Under the pieces are notes generated by a model. That model was not told the origin of the DNA and did not search any database. It saw nothing but the letters and a program-made list of their open reading frames with translations. A DNA stretch of 64,000 nt from Catelliglobosispora koreensis DSM 44566. GTDB taxonomy: Bacteria; Actinomycetota; Actinomycetes; Mycobacteriales; Micromonosporaceae. The translations under genes were made by a program, and so were the position numbers. Positions 52,721-61,483 of this stretch are shown in pieces. Within the stretch, counting starts at the first letter, position 1, and each line of letters starts with the position of its first letter. The stretch spans positions 124,001 through 188,000 of the forward strand of contig NZ_KB903253.1 of the NCBI RefSeq assembly GCF_000379685.1, in the 5' to 3' direction.

Positions 52721-53884
52721 CTAGGTGCGGGTCCAGCTGAGGATGCCAAGGCACATCTCATCGCTAGTTCCCTCTCCCCAAACGACGTAGCGCGGTTCGA
52801 GACCACGCAGGGCCGGCAGTTGCTGGCGCAACGACGCGTCGTGGGTGCAGGTCACTCGCACGATGTCGCCTGCCTTTACCGTCACCGGTTCGGCGAGGGG
52901 ACGGGCTCCCTGGTCGTCGAAGTCATACACAGGAACATCGAGCAAAACCTTTGCCTCAGGCGTACCAGGATGAAGCTCCACCTTGATAGACCGGCCCAGA
53001 AGGTGCATGTGCCCGGCTGCCGCTTGGATGACCCCGGCTTCGCGCGCCTTGTGGTCACAGCTTTGCACCGGTCCCGGCTTCGGTTTGCCGCCACTGCACA
53101 ACAGGAGGAGCCCGCCGATCGTGGTTCCGGATTGATTCCCGAAGCGGGACCACACATCGATGAGCGCCCTGTCACGGTTACACAGATTCCCCGATTCGGT
53201 TGCGGTGCACGGGAGTTCGACCGGCGCGACCAAGAGCGTCGTCTGCAGTGGACGCATCGAGGACCCACCGTCGTTGAGGCGCAACCGGATCCCTGATTGG
53301 TCCGTCCCGGCTTTGCCTTGTGCGCCCAGCAGGTTGTAGTGGATTTGCATGACGATCTGGCTGCCGGCGGGCATCTCGTAGCCGATGTCATTGGCGAGCA
53401 CGATCTCGTCGCCGCCCGGCGCCCACGCGGCGATCCAGGCCGCGCCACTGGCCAGGCCACGCGTGCGCGGATCGCCTCGCCCGATGCCGGTGCCGCCGAA
53501 ACAGGTCCATCCGTCACCGTCGTCTTCGCTGTCGAGATCCCTGGCTTGAGCCACATCGTCGGGGGCGACACGGAAGAAGATCGCGTGGTGCACCAGCGCT
53601 GGGTTCTGCGGCAGGAACTGGCTGCCGGTCACGAAGGTCCGCTGGGTGAATCCAGGGTCAACCAGGAAGCAGCGATACTCATCGGTGCCCCGGTCAGGTT
53701 GCGGTGTGAACGCCCGCTCCATCTTCAGCTCGGTGAACCGCTCCCCCGCGCGCAACGGCTTGGGCGGCGCCACGCTGAACGTATGTGTCGAGTGAGCGTC
53801 TGCCGTGGACGGCGGCTGTTGCTCCTGGGGCGCCGTGCACCCGGCTAGCACCAAGACAGTCAAACCGGCGAGAACCCGCTTCAT
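52721..53884 (-). CDS. Copper type-II ascorbate-dependent monooxygenase-like lipoprotein
   Basis: 387 residues. Lipobox LVLAGC in 'KRVLAGLTVLVLAGCTAP', so it is anchored outside the membrane. The PHM/DBM fold is shown by 'HHAIFFRV' (CuH His pair), 'QIHYN', 'GHMHLLGRSIKVEL' (CuM HxH) and 'EGTSDEMCLGILSW' (the CuM Met region). In animals the family hydroxylates peptides or dopamine. Bacterial members are rarely characterised. Cys are plentiful, as in the secreted fold. The start is ATG 53884. Confidence 0.83.
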   Translation of the reverse strand: MKRVLAGLTVLVLAGCTAPQEQQPPSTADAHSTHTFSVAPPKPLRAGERFTELKMERAFTPQPDRGTDEYRCFLVDPGFTQRTFVTGSQFLPQNPALVHHAIFFRVAPDDVAQARDLDSEDDGDGWTCFGGTGIGRGDPRTRGLASGAAWIAAWAPGGDEIVLANDIGYEMPAGSQIVMQIHYNLLGAQGKAGTDQSGIRLRLNDGGSSMRPLQTTLLVAPVELPCTATESGNLCNRDRALIDVWSRFGNQSGTTIGGLLLLCSGGKPKPGPVQSCDHKAREAGVIQAAAGHMHLLGRSIKVELHPGTPEAKVLLDVPVYDFDDQGARPLAEPVTVKAGDIVRVTCTHDASLRQQLPALRGLEPRYVVWGEGTSDEMCLGILSWTRT

Positions 53885-53951
53885 GACTCCGACGTTACGC
53901 GCCGGTAGCCCGCCAGGACATCGCCTCTTACCTGAAAATTACCATGAAGGC

Positions 53952-54770
53952 ATGCTGGGTAAGGCTGGAGTGATCGTGAAGCCCGTGCTGGTGCTGCTAG
54001 TGATCGTGGCACTGCTGATGCTGCTGATGTGGGCGTTTCAGCGCAAGCTGATCTACTTTCCGGACACGGAAGATCCGGGCGCGGCTCACCTGGCTATCGC
54101 GGGGGCGCGGGACGTCACGCTGTCCACTGAGGACGGACTTGAGCTGAAAGCCTGGTTCGTGCCCGCGACGGCAAACGACCGTGGCATACGCTTCCTGGTC
54201 GCGCACGGCAACGGCGGGAACAGGGCCGGAAGAGCGCCTTTGGCCGAGGCCCTCGCGGCGCAGGGCTTTTCTGTGCTGCTATTGGACTATCGCGGCTATG
54301 GCGGCAATCCGGGCAGCCCGACGGAGCAGGGCCTGCTGCTCGACGCCAAGGCCGCGCTCACGTTTCTCGGTCCCGGGCCGGTTGTCTACTTTGGGGAGAG
54401 CCTTGGCACGGGTGTGGTCACAGCGCTCGCGCTTGAGCATCCGCCCGCGGCACTGATCTTGCGCTCGCCGTTCACAAGCCTGCCCGACGCCGGTGCCGTG
54501 CACTATCCGTTCCTGCCGGTGCGGCTGCTGGCCCGGGACAAGTTTCCGGTGGCCGATCACGTGGCTCGCCTCGGCGTACCCACGGTGGTTGTTTATGGTT
54601 CTGATGATTCGATCGTGCCGGCGGCTCAAAGCCGTGAAGTCGCCAAACGGGCCGCCGGCCCGGTGACCGTGGTCGAGGTCAAGGGCGCCGACCATAACGA
54701 CCGCGTCCTGCTCGACGGCCCCGAACTCATCGCCGCCGTTGTCAGCGCTCTCCCGGCACCGAATCGCTAA
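53952..54770 (+). CDS. Membrane-anchored alpha/beta hydrolase
   Basis: 272 residues. One N-terminal membrane helix ('PVLVLLVIVALLMLLMW'), then an alpha/beta-hydrolase domain: oxyanion 'HGNGGNRAGR', nucleophile GESLG, acid in 'VVYGSDDSIVP' and His in 'KGADHNDRVL'. The fold resembles bacterial BEM46/ABHD13-type hydrolases. It may act on lipids or acyl groups. ATG 53952 is preferred; its 3' end overlaps the convergent TIR/P-loop gene by 29 bases. Confidence 0.84.
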   Translation: MLGKAGVIVKPVLVLLVIVALLMLLMWAFQRKLIYFPDTEDPGAAHLAIAGARDVTLSTEDGLELKAWFVPATANDRGIRFLVAHGNGGNRAGRAPLAEALAAQGFSVLLLDYRGYGGNPGSPTEQGLLLDAKAALTFLGPGPVVYFGESLGTGVVTALALEHPPAALILRSPFTSLPDAGAVHYPFLPVRLLARDKFPVADHVARLGVPTVVVYGSDDSIVPAAQSREVAKRAAGPVTVVEVKGADHNDRVLLDGPELIAAVVSALPAPNR

Positions 54771-57123
54771 TTTCCAGGTGAGCCCGGTAGGCGGGGTGGA
54801 TTTCGAAGCGGGAGGAACGCCCGGCCGCCCGTTCGAACTTCTTGACGAGCACGTCGGCCTTGCGCATGTCCTCGTCGGAGCTGCCGTAGTCGAAGCGTCC
54901 GTCGCCCGTCTCGACCCCGATGAAGGCTAGCTGCCGCAACACCTTGGTGTGTTCACGTTGCTGGAAGGCGCTCCGGCTGACGATGCTGAGCAGTTCGCTG
55001 AGGCGGGCCGGGCTCAGGATCGATTCCTCGCCGGCGAACTCGATCAGGATGTCTTCGAGGTTCACGGAGAACGCGACAGCTTCCACCAGCAGCGCTTCAT
55101 AGGCGAAGCGGCTGTAGTCCTTCTCGGCTTCGAGGATGTCATCTTCGCTGATCTTCGTGTGCTTGGCGTTCGCCGCGCGCGTCACCGCCGCGTTGGCGAA
55201 GACAACCAGATCACGAGGGCGTGGCTGCACACGGGACAGGAGGTATTCGCGCGAAGTCAGGCCGCGCACTTCCGGCTCGAAGTAGTGCACCCACAAGTCT
55301 TCCGCGGCAACGTTTTCCTCCGTCGAGGAGGCGAGGAAACGATCCTCCAGCACGCGCGCCAGCAGGTCAGGATCGCGCCAGCCGATCTCCACTACCTGGA
55401 TCTTGTCAGGTTCCCTGGCCTGGGTGCGAATGAAGGCGAAGATGTCGCTTCGCAGGAAGACGGTGAGCGTCACTTGACTGGCCGTGTTTCGGCCAGCCTC
55501 CGCCCGGAACTCATCCGAGGCCCGGCTGACCACGCCCAGCAGGCCCAGCAGGAACTGAGCGAGCAACGGCAAATCCGCGCTTGGCTCCCAAGCCTTGTCG
55601 AGGTTGTCCACGAGAACGGCGACCCGCTGCTTGCCGGAGATCGCCCGTGCGATCTTGCCGCGCAAGGCTTTGAGGCTATCGGTGAACAGGGCCGAGTTGA
55701 CCTTCTGCCGCGCCTCGGCGACGGAGTGTTCGTCGATGCCGTCTTCGAGCAGCTTGTTCATGGAGTTGATCAGGCGGTCCAGCCGCTCCGAGAAGCTGGC
55801 GTCGCTGCCCAGGTGTTCTTTCTCCAAATAGGACTGCAGTGCGGCCAGTGGCGAGCCGGTCGGAATTCCGGCCGGGCGGCTCTCCGCCTCAGCGACAGCC
55901 TGGCTGGCGATCTCGGTGTAGATCAGGTATTTCCAGAGTCCCTCAATGAGATAGTCCCCGAGGTAGGCGGTCTTGATTTTCCGCATGACCTCCAGGAGAC
56001 CTTCGAGCTCATAGCTCGCCGGCTTGATGACGCACACCAGATTGCGGGCATCTTCGCGAAGGGCGGCGGCAGCCTGAAGCATGTTCGCGGTCTTGCCCGT
56101 CCCTTTCTTGCCGCAGAAGATGCTGGCACTGGCGTCGAGAACGTCGCGGTAGTCGCGGGTTTCCACGAAGTAGCGGTCGAGCCCTTCGCGATCGCGTTCG
56201 GCGACGTGATTACCGAACCGCAACGCGGCGATCTCCGCCAGGTGCTCCCGAACCCGCGACACGGGCGCTGAGCGTGGCTCGTGCAGCGACTCGATCCAGG
56301 TCTTCGCGGCGGACTTCAGCCCACTGGGACTGCGGTAGTGAATCGCCAGGTCTCGGTAGTCGATGGGACTGCGGACCGTGTGCTCCGCGACGATGAGGAC
56401 CTCCCGGCCCATGCCACGGGCGATGCCGGCGAGCAACGAGACCCGGGGATTGCCGGCTTCGGCCAGGTAGGCCTTGGTGGGAGTCATGTGGAAGATCACC
56501 ACACGAGAGCGATGAATTTCCTCGATGTACCAGGCGAGCGGTGCGCTACTGCCATATTCAGCCAGATCAAGTGTGCTGACTTCCAGTTTGCTGTAGCGCT
56601 CGATGAGCTGGGTTAGCTTGCGGCTGGCTTCGTCCTCTTTGAGGCTTGGAATGTAGAGGAGACGCGACGGGGCGGCACGTTCGTCGAGCCCACCCGTGAG
56701 GTCATCCCAGAGTGTCGGGCCGCCACTGTCCGAGACAACCCGCGACAGCTTTTCTACGAGGTCCTTCTTGTTCCGGTAGCTGGAATAACCCGTGGTGGTC
56801 AGCAGGGCGAAGTCGCGCCAGGCTTTGTCGGCTTGCCGGTCGTCCGCGTCGAGCAGGATCGCGACGCGCTTCTTCTTTCCAATGGCCAGGCCCAGCTCAA
56901 AGAGAACGTTGTCGTTCATGGACGTCAGCTCGAAAACGCCGATGGTGGCCGAGTTCAGCTGACTTTCGATCTCGTTGACGATGAGCCGTCCGTTGACCTG
57001 AAGATCTTCCCAGGAAATGGAACTGTCCACATTGGCGTGACTCGCCATTTCGGCAGCGGTTTCCCTGATCAGCTCTCGCACGGCCTCCGGCTTGGAACCA
57101 TAGCCAAAGAAAAGTCGCTCCAC
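54742..57123 (-). CDS. TIR-like sensor(s) fused to Sll1717-type P-loop ATPase
   Basis: 793 residues. Residues 1-135 form a TIR/nucleotide-sensor-like domain with 'SMNDNVLFELGLAIGKKK' (the conserved N-x-N-V-x-x-E-L-G pattern, E77). A second, similar alpha/beta region spans about 150-280 ('PRVSLLAGIARGMGREVLIV'). An ATPase domain follows with Walker A GKKGTGKT (338-345) and Walker B 'VAVLVDNLDK' (501-510), then a long helical C-terminus. The ATPase matches the Sll1717 family (P-loop proteins with a 'GKKGTGKT' loop). It is a candidate anti-phage effector (inference). ATG 57123 is the only good start, and a pair of palindromes lies upstream. Confidence 0.8.
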   Translation of the reverse strand: MERLFFGYGSKPEAVRELIRETAAEMASHANVDSSISWEDLQVNGRLIVNEIESQLNSATIGVFELTSMNDNVLFELGLAIGKKKRVAILLDADDRQADKAWRDFALLTTTGYSSYRNKKDLVEKLSRVVSDSGGPTLWDDLTGGLDERAAPSRLLYIPSLKEDEASRKLTQLIERYSKLEVSTLDLAEYGSSAPLAWYIEEIHRSRVVIFHMTPTKAYLAEAGNPRVSLLAGIARGMGREVLIVAEHTVRSPIDYRDLAIHYRSPSGLKSAAKTWIESLHEPRSAPVSRVREHLAEIAALRFGNHVAERDREGLDRYFVETRDYRDVLDASASIFCGKKGTGKTANMLQAAAALREDARNLVCVIKPASYELEGLLEVMRKIKTAYLGDYLIEGLWKYLIYTEIASQAVAEAESRPAGIPTGSPLAALQSYLEKEHLGSDASFSERLDRLINSMNKLLEDGIDEHSVAEARQKVNSALFTDSLKALRGKIARAISGKQRVAVLVDNLDKAWEPSADLPLLAQFLLGLLGVVSRASDEFRAEAGRNTASQVTLTVFLRSDIFAFIRTQAREPDKIQVVEIGWRDPDLLARVLEDRFLASSTEENVAAEDLWVHYFEPEVRGLTSREYLLSRVQPRPRDLVVFANAAVTRAANAKHTKISEDDILEAEKDYSRFAYEALLVEAVAFSVNLEDILIEFAGEESILSPARLSELLSIVSRSAFQQREHTKVLRQLAFIGVETGDGRFDYGSSDEDMRKADVLVKKFERAAGRSSRFEIHPAYRAHLEISDSVPGER

Positions 57124-57181
57124 GCTGCCTCCCCAGTCGTTGTGGCTTCGTCAATATGGCCACGTTGCGGAGTCGCACGAA

Positions 57182-57195
57182 TACCACTAGTGGTA
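57182..57195. promoter_or_regulatory. Palindrome 1, shared operator candidate
   Basis: TACCA-CTAG-TGGTA, a perfect 14-bp palindrome 58 bases upstream of the TIR/P-loop start. It has the same half-site, TACCA/TGGTA, as palindrome 2. Confidence 0.55.
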
Positions 57196-57242
57196 CGAAA
57201 ATCGACGATGATCGTACTAACTTTGCCAGGTGAACCAGTAGG

Positions 57243-57259
57243 GTGTACCAGTGGTACAC
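57243..57259. promoter_or_regulatory. Palindrome 2, shared operator candidate
   Basis: GTGTACCA-G-TGGTACAC, 8-bp arms around one base, ending 7 bases before ATG 57267. Its size and symmetry fit a TetR-type operator, and a TetR gene (57751) lies in the transcript it would control. Confidence 0.6.
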
Positions 57260-57266
57260 TCGGCAC

Positions 57267-57770
57267 ATGCGAGTGGCTATCAAGGTCATCGGCACCGCTC
57301 TGGTGACGGTTCTGCTGACCTATCCGCTGTGGGCGCCGCAGTGGGGACAAGGCATTCTGGGCGAGTTCTGGGCGGCCGAGATGCCCGGTGGGCTGATCGC
57401 GGTGCTCGTGTTCTTCGGGCTCGTCGCGCTCTATTGCCGTGGGCTGCAGCGGACCTTGATGCTGACCGGTCACGCTAACCCGGCTTCGGTGTGGTGGATG
57501 TTCGCGATCCCCTATAACTTCACCGAAGACTTCTTCATCGTGCGCAACGTGTCCGTGTCGCTTGCCGGGCGCATGTCAGACGGTTTCGTCAGGCGCTGGA
57601 CCGTCGTCGGTTACGCGTGGTGTGCGTTCCAGATTCTCTCGCTGTTCCCGGGCATCGCAGGTTATGTGGGCGGGGCCATCGCGATTCCACTATGGATCGG
57701 TCACTGGGCGATGACCTCCTTTGCCAACAACAGATTGGCGGTGGCAGACCGTGCCGTTGCCGCGGTTTAA
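57267..57770 (+). CDS. Integral membrane protein of unknown function
   Basis: 167 residues with four or five hydrophobic segments ('AIKVIGTALVTVLLTYPLW', 'GGLIAVLVFFGLVALYC', 'WCAFQILSLFPGIAGYVGGA'). A loop 'AIPYNFTEDFFIVRNVSVS' looks conserved. I recognise no family. ATG 57267 starts 7 bases after palindrome 2. Its end overlaps the TetR start by 20 bases, so the two are co-translated. It may be the transporter controlled by the TetR protein. Confidence 0.65.
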   Translation: MRVAIKVIGTALVTVLLTYPLWAPQWGQGILGEFWAAEMPGGLIAVLVFFGLVALYCRGLQRTLMLTGHANPASVWWMFAIPYNFTEDFFIVRNVSVSLAGRMSDGFVRRWTVVGYAWCAFQILSLFPGIAGYVGGAIAIPLWIGHWAMTSFANNRLAVADRAVAAV

Positions 57771-58356
57771 CCGGCTTCCCGGCGAGAACCGTGCGGCTAT
57801 TCTCGCGGTCGCACAGGAGCACTTCGCCCGCGACGGCAAGGACGCGGCATCGTTCAACCAGATCATCGCCGACGCGGGCATCTCGAAAACCTCGGCATAC
57901 CACTACTTTGACGGCAAAGATGACTTGTTCAACGCCGTGCTAGCCGGTGCGGCCCAACGCATTCTCGACAAGCTCGGGCCGTGGCGGCGAGTGTCCACAG
58001 TGGACGATCTGTGGGCTCAACTGGAAGCGGGCGCGGCCACTCTTTGGCGGTATTCGCAGGACAATCCCGCCGACAGGGCGATCTTGGCGACCGCTCGGGC
58101 GACGGAACCGGATCAGTGGGTGCGGCATCTGGTCGGCAACGCTGACGCCTTGGGGCTGCTAGCCAAGGGGACGGATCGCGACCTCATCACAGCTTTGACG
58201 GACAGTGTGCTGCACACGCTCGATCAGTGGGCGTTGCGTCACGGCGAGATGCCTGACGTCAGGCTGTTTCTGAGCCGCATCTGGGGCAGTGCTAACGCAA
58301 CGCCTCGTCGAGGGAAGTCTCGCGCGGCCCCCAGTGCGTCGGCTCGTGGCCGGTGA
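57751..58356 (+). CDS. TetR-family regulator
   Basis: 201 residues. HTH 'SFNQIIADAGISKTSAYHYF' (typical TetR recognition helix), then helical ligand domain. GTG 57751 overlaps the membrane-protein gene. It probably binds the palindromes at 57182-57259 and represses its own operon and possibly the divergent TIR/P-loop gene (inference). Its C-terminus 'PRRGKSRAAPSASARGR' overlaps the convergent SanA-like gene by 65 bases and may be a read-through extension of the real protein. Confidence 0.85.
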   Translation: MPLPRFNRLPGENRAAILAVAQEHFARDGKDAASFNQIIADAGISKTSAYHYFDGKDDLFNAVLAGAAQRILDKLGPWRRVSTVDDLWAQLEAGAATLWRYSQDNPADRAILATARATEPDQWVRHLVGNADALGLLAKGTDRDLITALTDSVLHTLDQWALRHGEMPDVRLFLSRIWGSANATPRRGKSRAAPSASARGR

Positions 58357-58954
58357 CGACTTCGAAAAGGGCCTTCACGATCGCGCCCTGTTCCCTGATG
58401 AGCCCGTTGCGCCACGGCTGGCGGTAGACCGCGACGGAGTCGTCGCCGACGCCGATCGCGTCGATGCCAGCGTCGCGGCACAGGGCGACCGCGCGTCTAA
58501 TGTGGAAGCTCTGCGTCAGCACGATCAGCGAGGTCGCCCCGAAGATGCGATGCGCCCGCTGGCACGAGTCAGACGTGTCAAACCCGGCGTAGTCGGCCAC
58601 GACCTTGTGCGCCGGAACGCCTTGAGCGATCAGCCAGTCGCGCATCGCGTCAGGCTCGTTGTAGTCGAAGTTCATGTTGTCGCCAGACACGAGCACGGCC
58701 CGGATCTTGCCCGCATGGTAGAGATCGCGTGCCATCGCCAGGCGGGCTTCAAGAAACGGCGACGGCGTCCCGTCGGCGAACACTTGCGCGCCGAGCACCA
58801 TGGCGACCGGTCTCGCGGGGACGTCATCCAGCGTGTACAGGCGTCCCGACGACGCTGCGCGTACCCAAATCAAACTCGCCGCGGCGAACACGACCGCTGC
58901 CGCGATCAGCGCTACCGCCGTCCACTTGATACGCCGCCACCAGACCCCGCCCAT
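58292..58954 (-). CDS. SanA/YdcF-like membrane protein (DUF218)
   Basis: 220 residues. One N-terminal membrane helix ('VALIAAAVVFAAASLIW'), then the DUF218 core: 'MVLGAQVFADGTPSPFLEARL' (split), 'VLVSGDNMNFDYNEPDAM', 'GFDTSDSCQRAHRIFG' and 'IVLTQSFHIRRAVALCRDAG'. E. coli SanA affects envelope permeability and vancomycin entry. The gene starts 42 bases after the TIR-cold-shock stop and is read the same way. Confidence 0.85.
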   Translation of the reverse strand: MGGVWWRRIKWTAVALIAAAVVFAAASLIWVRAASSGRLYTLDDVPARPVAMVLGAQVFADGTPSPFLEARLAMARDLYHAGKIRAVLVSGDNMNFDYNEPDAMRDWLIAQGVPAHKVVADYAGFDTSDSCQRAHRIFGATSLIVLTQSFHIRRAVALCRDAGIDAIGVGDDSVAVYRQPWRNGLIREQGAIVKALFEVVTGHEPTHWGPRETSLDEALR

Positions 58955-58996
58955 GCCCTCATTTTGCCTTAGCGGGTCTGCCCTGCGGCGCCTTCT

Positions 58997-59731
58997 TCAC
59001 CGAACTCTCACTTTGTCAGCCATCGGTCCGTTAGTACCTTGCACGATCTCGAAGCTGACGGCCTGGCCGTCCTCCAGAACCCTATATCCATTCATCTCGA
59101 TGGCGGAGAAATGAACAAATATGTCGCGCCCATCATCTGTGGTGAGAAAGCCAAAGCCTTTTTCCGCATTGAACCACTTCACATAGCCGGAGACCCGGCG
59201 CGGCTCGGCTGGCGGCCGAACCGAAGCCTGATAGCTGCTCAGGGGATCACGAACCTCGGCGGTTGCCGGAAGGTCTGGGACCGCCTGCAGCGGGGCGGTG
59301 AGACCTGCGGCGATTTGATGCTGTGCCTCATGTTTCATCGCGGCCAACACCAGCTCCTTGATCACATTGTCAGCGTTGAGGTCAGTGAGCTGCAGATACA
59401 GCACGTCGTGCAGCGACACTGGCATCTCCACGTCTCCGACGCGCAGCGGCAGGACCTTTACCCCTCTTCTGTTTATGCCACCAGAGATCGCCATTGCCAG
59501 TTCCTTTTGGCACCAGGCCGACTGCACCGAATTGCGCGAAACGATGGCGACAACGAAGTGAACCTCTTGGATCGCGCGTGAGATGCGATCGATGATGGAG
59601 TCGCCGACCAGCAGCTCACCTTCGTCGATCCAGACTCGTAGTCCATAGGTCGTCAGGCCGGTCGCCAGCGTGCGCGCCAATGCTTTGTCGGCGTGGGCGT
59701 AGCTGATGAACATCGAGATGGTAGGGGCCAT
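58997..59731 (-). CDS. TIR domain fused to a cold-shock domain
   Basis: 244 residues. Residues 4-135 form a TIR domain: '[16 protein letters not shown]', '[15 protein letters not shown]', '[11 protein letters not shown]' with E77 in the position of the catalytic Glu of NAD-cleaving TIRs. After a linker (about 140-179) comes a complete cold-shock domain (180-244) with RNP1 KGFGFL (191-196) and RNP2 DIFVHF (203-208), which binds single-stranded RNA or DNA. An enzyme plus nucleic-acid sensor in one short chain is unusual. The ATG is 9 bases after the CopC-like stop, so the pair is likely one transcript. Confidence 0.9.
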   Translation of the reverse strand: MAPTISMFISYAHADKALARTLATGLTTYGLRVWIDEGELLVGDSIIDRISRAIQEVHFVVAIVSRNSVQSAWCQKELAMAISGGINRRGVKVLPLRVGDVEMPVSLHDVLYLQLTDLNADNVIKELVLAAMKHEAQHQIAAGLTAPLQAVPDLPATAEVRDPLSSYQASVRPPAEPRRVSGYVKWFNAEKGFGFLTTDDGRDIFVHFSAIEMNGYRVLEDGQAVSFEIVQGTNGPMADKVRVR

Positions 59732-59740
59732 CGCCCCATC

Positions 59741-60325
59741 TTAGTCAGCCTTCTTCCGACGGTGGCGCGGTGCGAAACAGGCCAAGGCTCCAATCAGGAG
59801 TATTGCGGCTACACCCACGAACCACCAAGGAAACGAGCTAGAGCTCGCATGGGGCGACGATGCGGCGGGTGCGGGTGGTGCGGTGGTCATGGGGCCTTGA
59901 TAGTCGAACCGGATCGTGCCCTGGACCTTGTCGCCGTCAGACGCTACCGACTGATAGCTGACGGTGTAGAGACCTTGCACGGGCCAGTGCGTGACGGTCA
60001 GCAGAGCCGGAAAGCCGGTGCGATAGAAGACAGGCTCCCACTTGCCGTCGACAAGGTTCAGCTCCTGCGCCGGGGTGGGCAGCGGCGACGGCTGACCGTG
60101 CGACCAGCCGGACAGGAGTTGCTGTCCGTCCGGGGAGGTCACCGTGAAGGTGGCGGACTGAGCGGGGGCTTCGGTGAAATACAGCGCGATTTCACGCGGT
60201 GTGGTGCTGACGGTCGTCTGGTTGGCCGGCACTGAATAGGCCAGCTGCCCGTGCGCGAAAGCCGGGGCCGGAAAGCCAAGGATCGCAACGGAAAGCGCGA
60301 GTCCAAAAGCGGCGGTCTTGCGCAT
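59741..60325 (-). CDS. CopC-like secreted copper-binding protein, membrane-anchored
   Basis: 194 residues. Signal peptide ends AFA-HGQLAYSVPANQ, so the mature N-terminus is the copper-binding His of CopC. The beta-barrel core is normal ('TPREIALYFTEAP', 'PAQELNL'), but the second metal motif, usually DGH, reads SDGDK, so one His ligand is replaced. A C-terminal membrane helix ('FVGVAAILLIGALACF') and basic tail anchor it. ATG 60325 follows GGGAG; the frame extends to 60367 but into the hairpin. The gene is followed by the TIR-cold-shock gene. Confidence 0.82.
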   Translation of the reverse strand: MRKTAAFGLALSVAILGFPAPAFAHGQLAYSVPANQTTVSTTPREIALYFTEAPAQSATFTVTSPDGQQLLSGWSHGQPSPLPTPAQELNLVDGKWEPVFYRTGFPALLTVTHWPVQGLYTVSYQSVASDGDKVQGTIRFDYQGPMTTAPPAPAASSPHASSSSFPWWFVGVAAILLIGALACFAPRHRRKKAD

Positions 60326-60346
60326 CAGGGCACTCCCGAAGAAATG

Positions 60347-60387
60347 CTCTGCCGGGGACGGGATCATTGCCAGCGGCCCCGGCAGAG
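60347..60387 (-). terminator. Terminator-like hairpin behind the isomerase gene
   Basis: Perfect 11-bp stem (60347-60357 with 60377-60387), 19-nt loop, T-rich tail weak. It ends the isomerase transcript just before the CopC start. Confidence 0.55.
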
Positions 60388-60396
60388 AGCCTCACT

Positions 60397-61401
60397 CTAG
60401 TTGGACGAGAAAGCCGCATCGAACGCGGCGGCCGGAGCGTCGAAGGCCAGCCGGCGCACGAACTGCAGCGCCTCGGGAGCGCCGATGAGACGGTCCATTC
60501 CGGCGTCTTCCCACTCGATCGAGATCGGGCCTTTGTACCCGATCGTGTTGAGCGCGCGGAAGCACGCCTCCCACGGCACGTCGCCGTGCCCGGTGGACAC
60601 GAAGTCCCAGCCGCGGCGCGGGTCGGCCCACGCCAGGTGCGACGACACGATGCCGCGGCGGCCATCCTTCGTGTTGACCTTCGCGTCCTTGCAGTCCACG
60701 TGATAGATCCGGTCGGCGAAGTCGAGGATGAAGTTCGCCGGGTCGATGCCCTGCCACACCATGTGCGAGGGGTCCCAGTTCAGGCCGAAGGCCGGACGGT
60801 TGCCCACCGCCTCAAGCGCGCGCTTGGTCGTGTAGTAGTCGTAGGCGATCTCGCTCGGGTGCACTTCGTGCGCGAACTTGACCCCGACCTCGTCGTAGAC
60901 GTCAAGGATCGGGTTGAAACGGCGTGCGAAGTCCTCGTACCCACGATCGATCATTTCCTGCGAAGCAGGCGGGAACATGGCGAGCGTGTGCCACACCGAG
61001 GAGCCCGTGAATCCCACGACGACGTCAACGCCGAACGCCCGCGCTGCCCGCGCCGTGTCGGCCATTTCCTTCGCCGCCGCCTGCCGGACCTCCTCGGGGT
61101 TGCCTGACCCCCAGATCCGTGCGGGCAAAATGCCCTGATGCCGTTCGTCGATCGGGTGATCGCAGACGGCTTGGCCCACCAGGTGGTTCGAGATCGCCCA
61201 AGCCTTCAGGTTGTACTTGGCGAGGGTCGCGTGTTTGCGCTCCACATAGGACGGATCGGTCAGAGCTGCGGAAACGTCGAAATGATCACCCCAGCAGGCG
61301 ATCTCCAAACCGTCATATCCCCACTCTGACGCCAGCCGGCAGACCTCTTCGAACGGAAGGTCCGCCCACTGACCGGTGAAAAGGGTGATGGGCCTTGCCA
61401 T
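60397..61401 (-). CDS. Sugar-phosphate isomerase/epimerase-like TIM-barrel protein
   Basis: 334 residues of the xylose-isomerase-like (AP_endonuc_2) family: '[18 protein letters not shown]', '[11 protein letters not shown]', '[14 protein letters not shown]' and '[16 protein letters not shown]' supply the metal ligands (Glu, Asp, His). Proteins of this type act on sugar acids or inositol derivatives; the substrate is unknown. It lies between two ThuA proteins and the CopC gene, and ThuA-type genes often pair with such isomerases (known as a tendency, from memory). Confidence 0.85.
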   Translation of the reverse strand: MARPITLFTGQWADLPFEEVCRLASEWGYDGLEIACWGDHFDVSAALTDPSYVERKHATLAKYNLKAWAISNHLVGQAVCDHPIDERHQGILPARIWGSGNPEEVRQAAAKEMADTARAARAFGVDVVVGFTGSSVWHTLAMFPPASQEMIDRGYEDFARRFNPILDVYDEVGVKFAHEVHPSEIAYDYYTTKRALEAVGNRPAFGLNWDPSHMVWQGIDPANFILDFADRIYHVDCKDAKVNTKDGRRGIVSSHLAWADPRRGWDFVSTGHGDVPWEACFRALNTIGYKGPISIEWEDAGMDRLIGAPEALQFVRRLAFDAPAAAFDAAFSSN

Positions 61402-61483
61402 GGAAACTCCCTATCGTTGTTTGAGTGGGGGAACCACACCTCGCCCGGTCGGCGTACGTGCGAGACGGGTTCCCCCACGTTCT

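Noticed and set aside
54949-56271. Long plus-strand open frame (440 codons) opposite the TIR/P-loop gene
   Set aside because: It is an antisense shadow of the GC-rich codon pattern; it has no ribosome site and no recognisable domain.
4600-60400. Integrative element or prophage joining the TnpB remnant with the TIR genes
   Set aside because: No integrase, terminase, portal or att-like direct repeats; genes between are ordinary chromosomal types.
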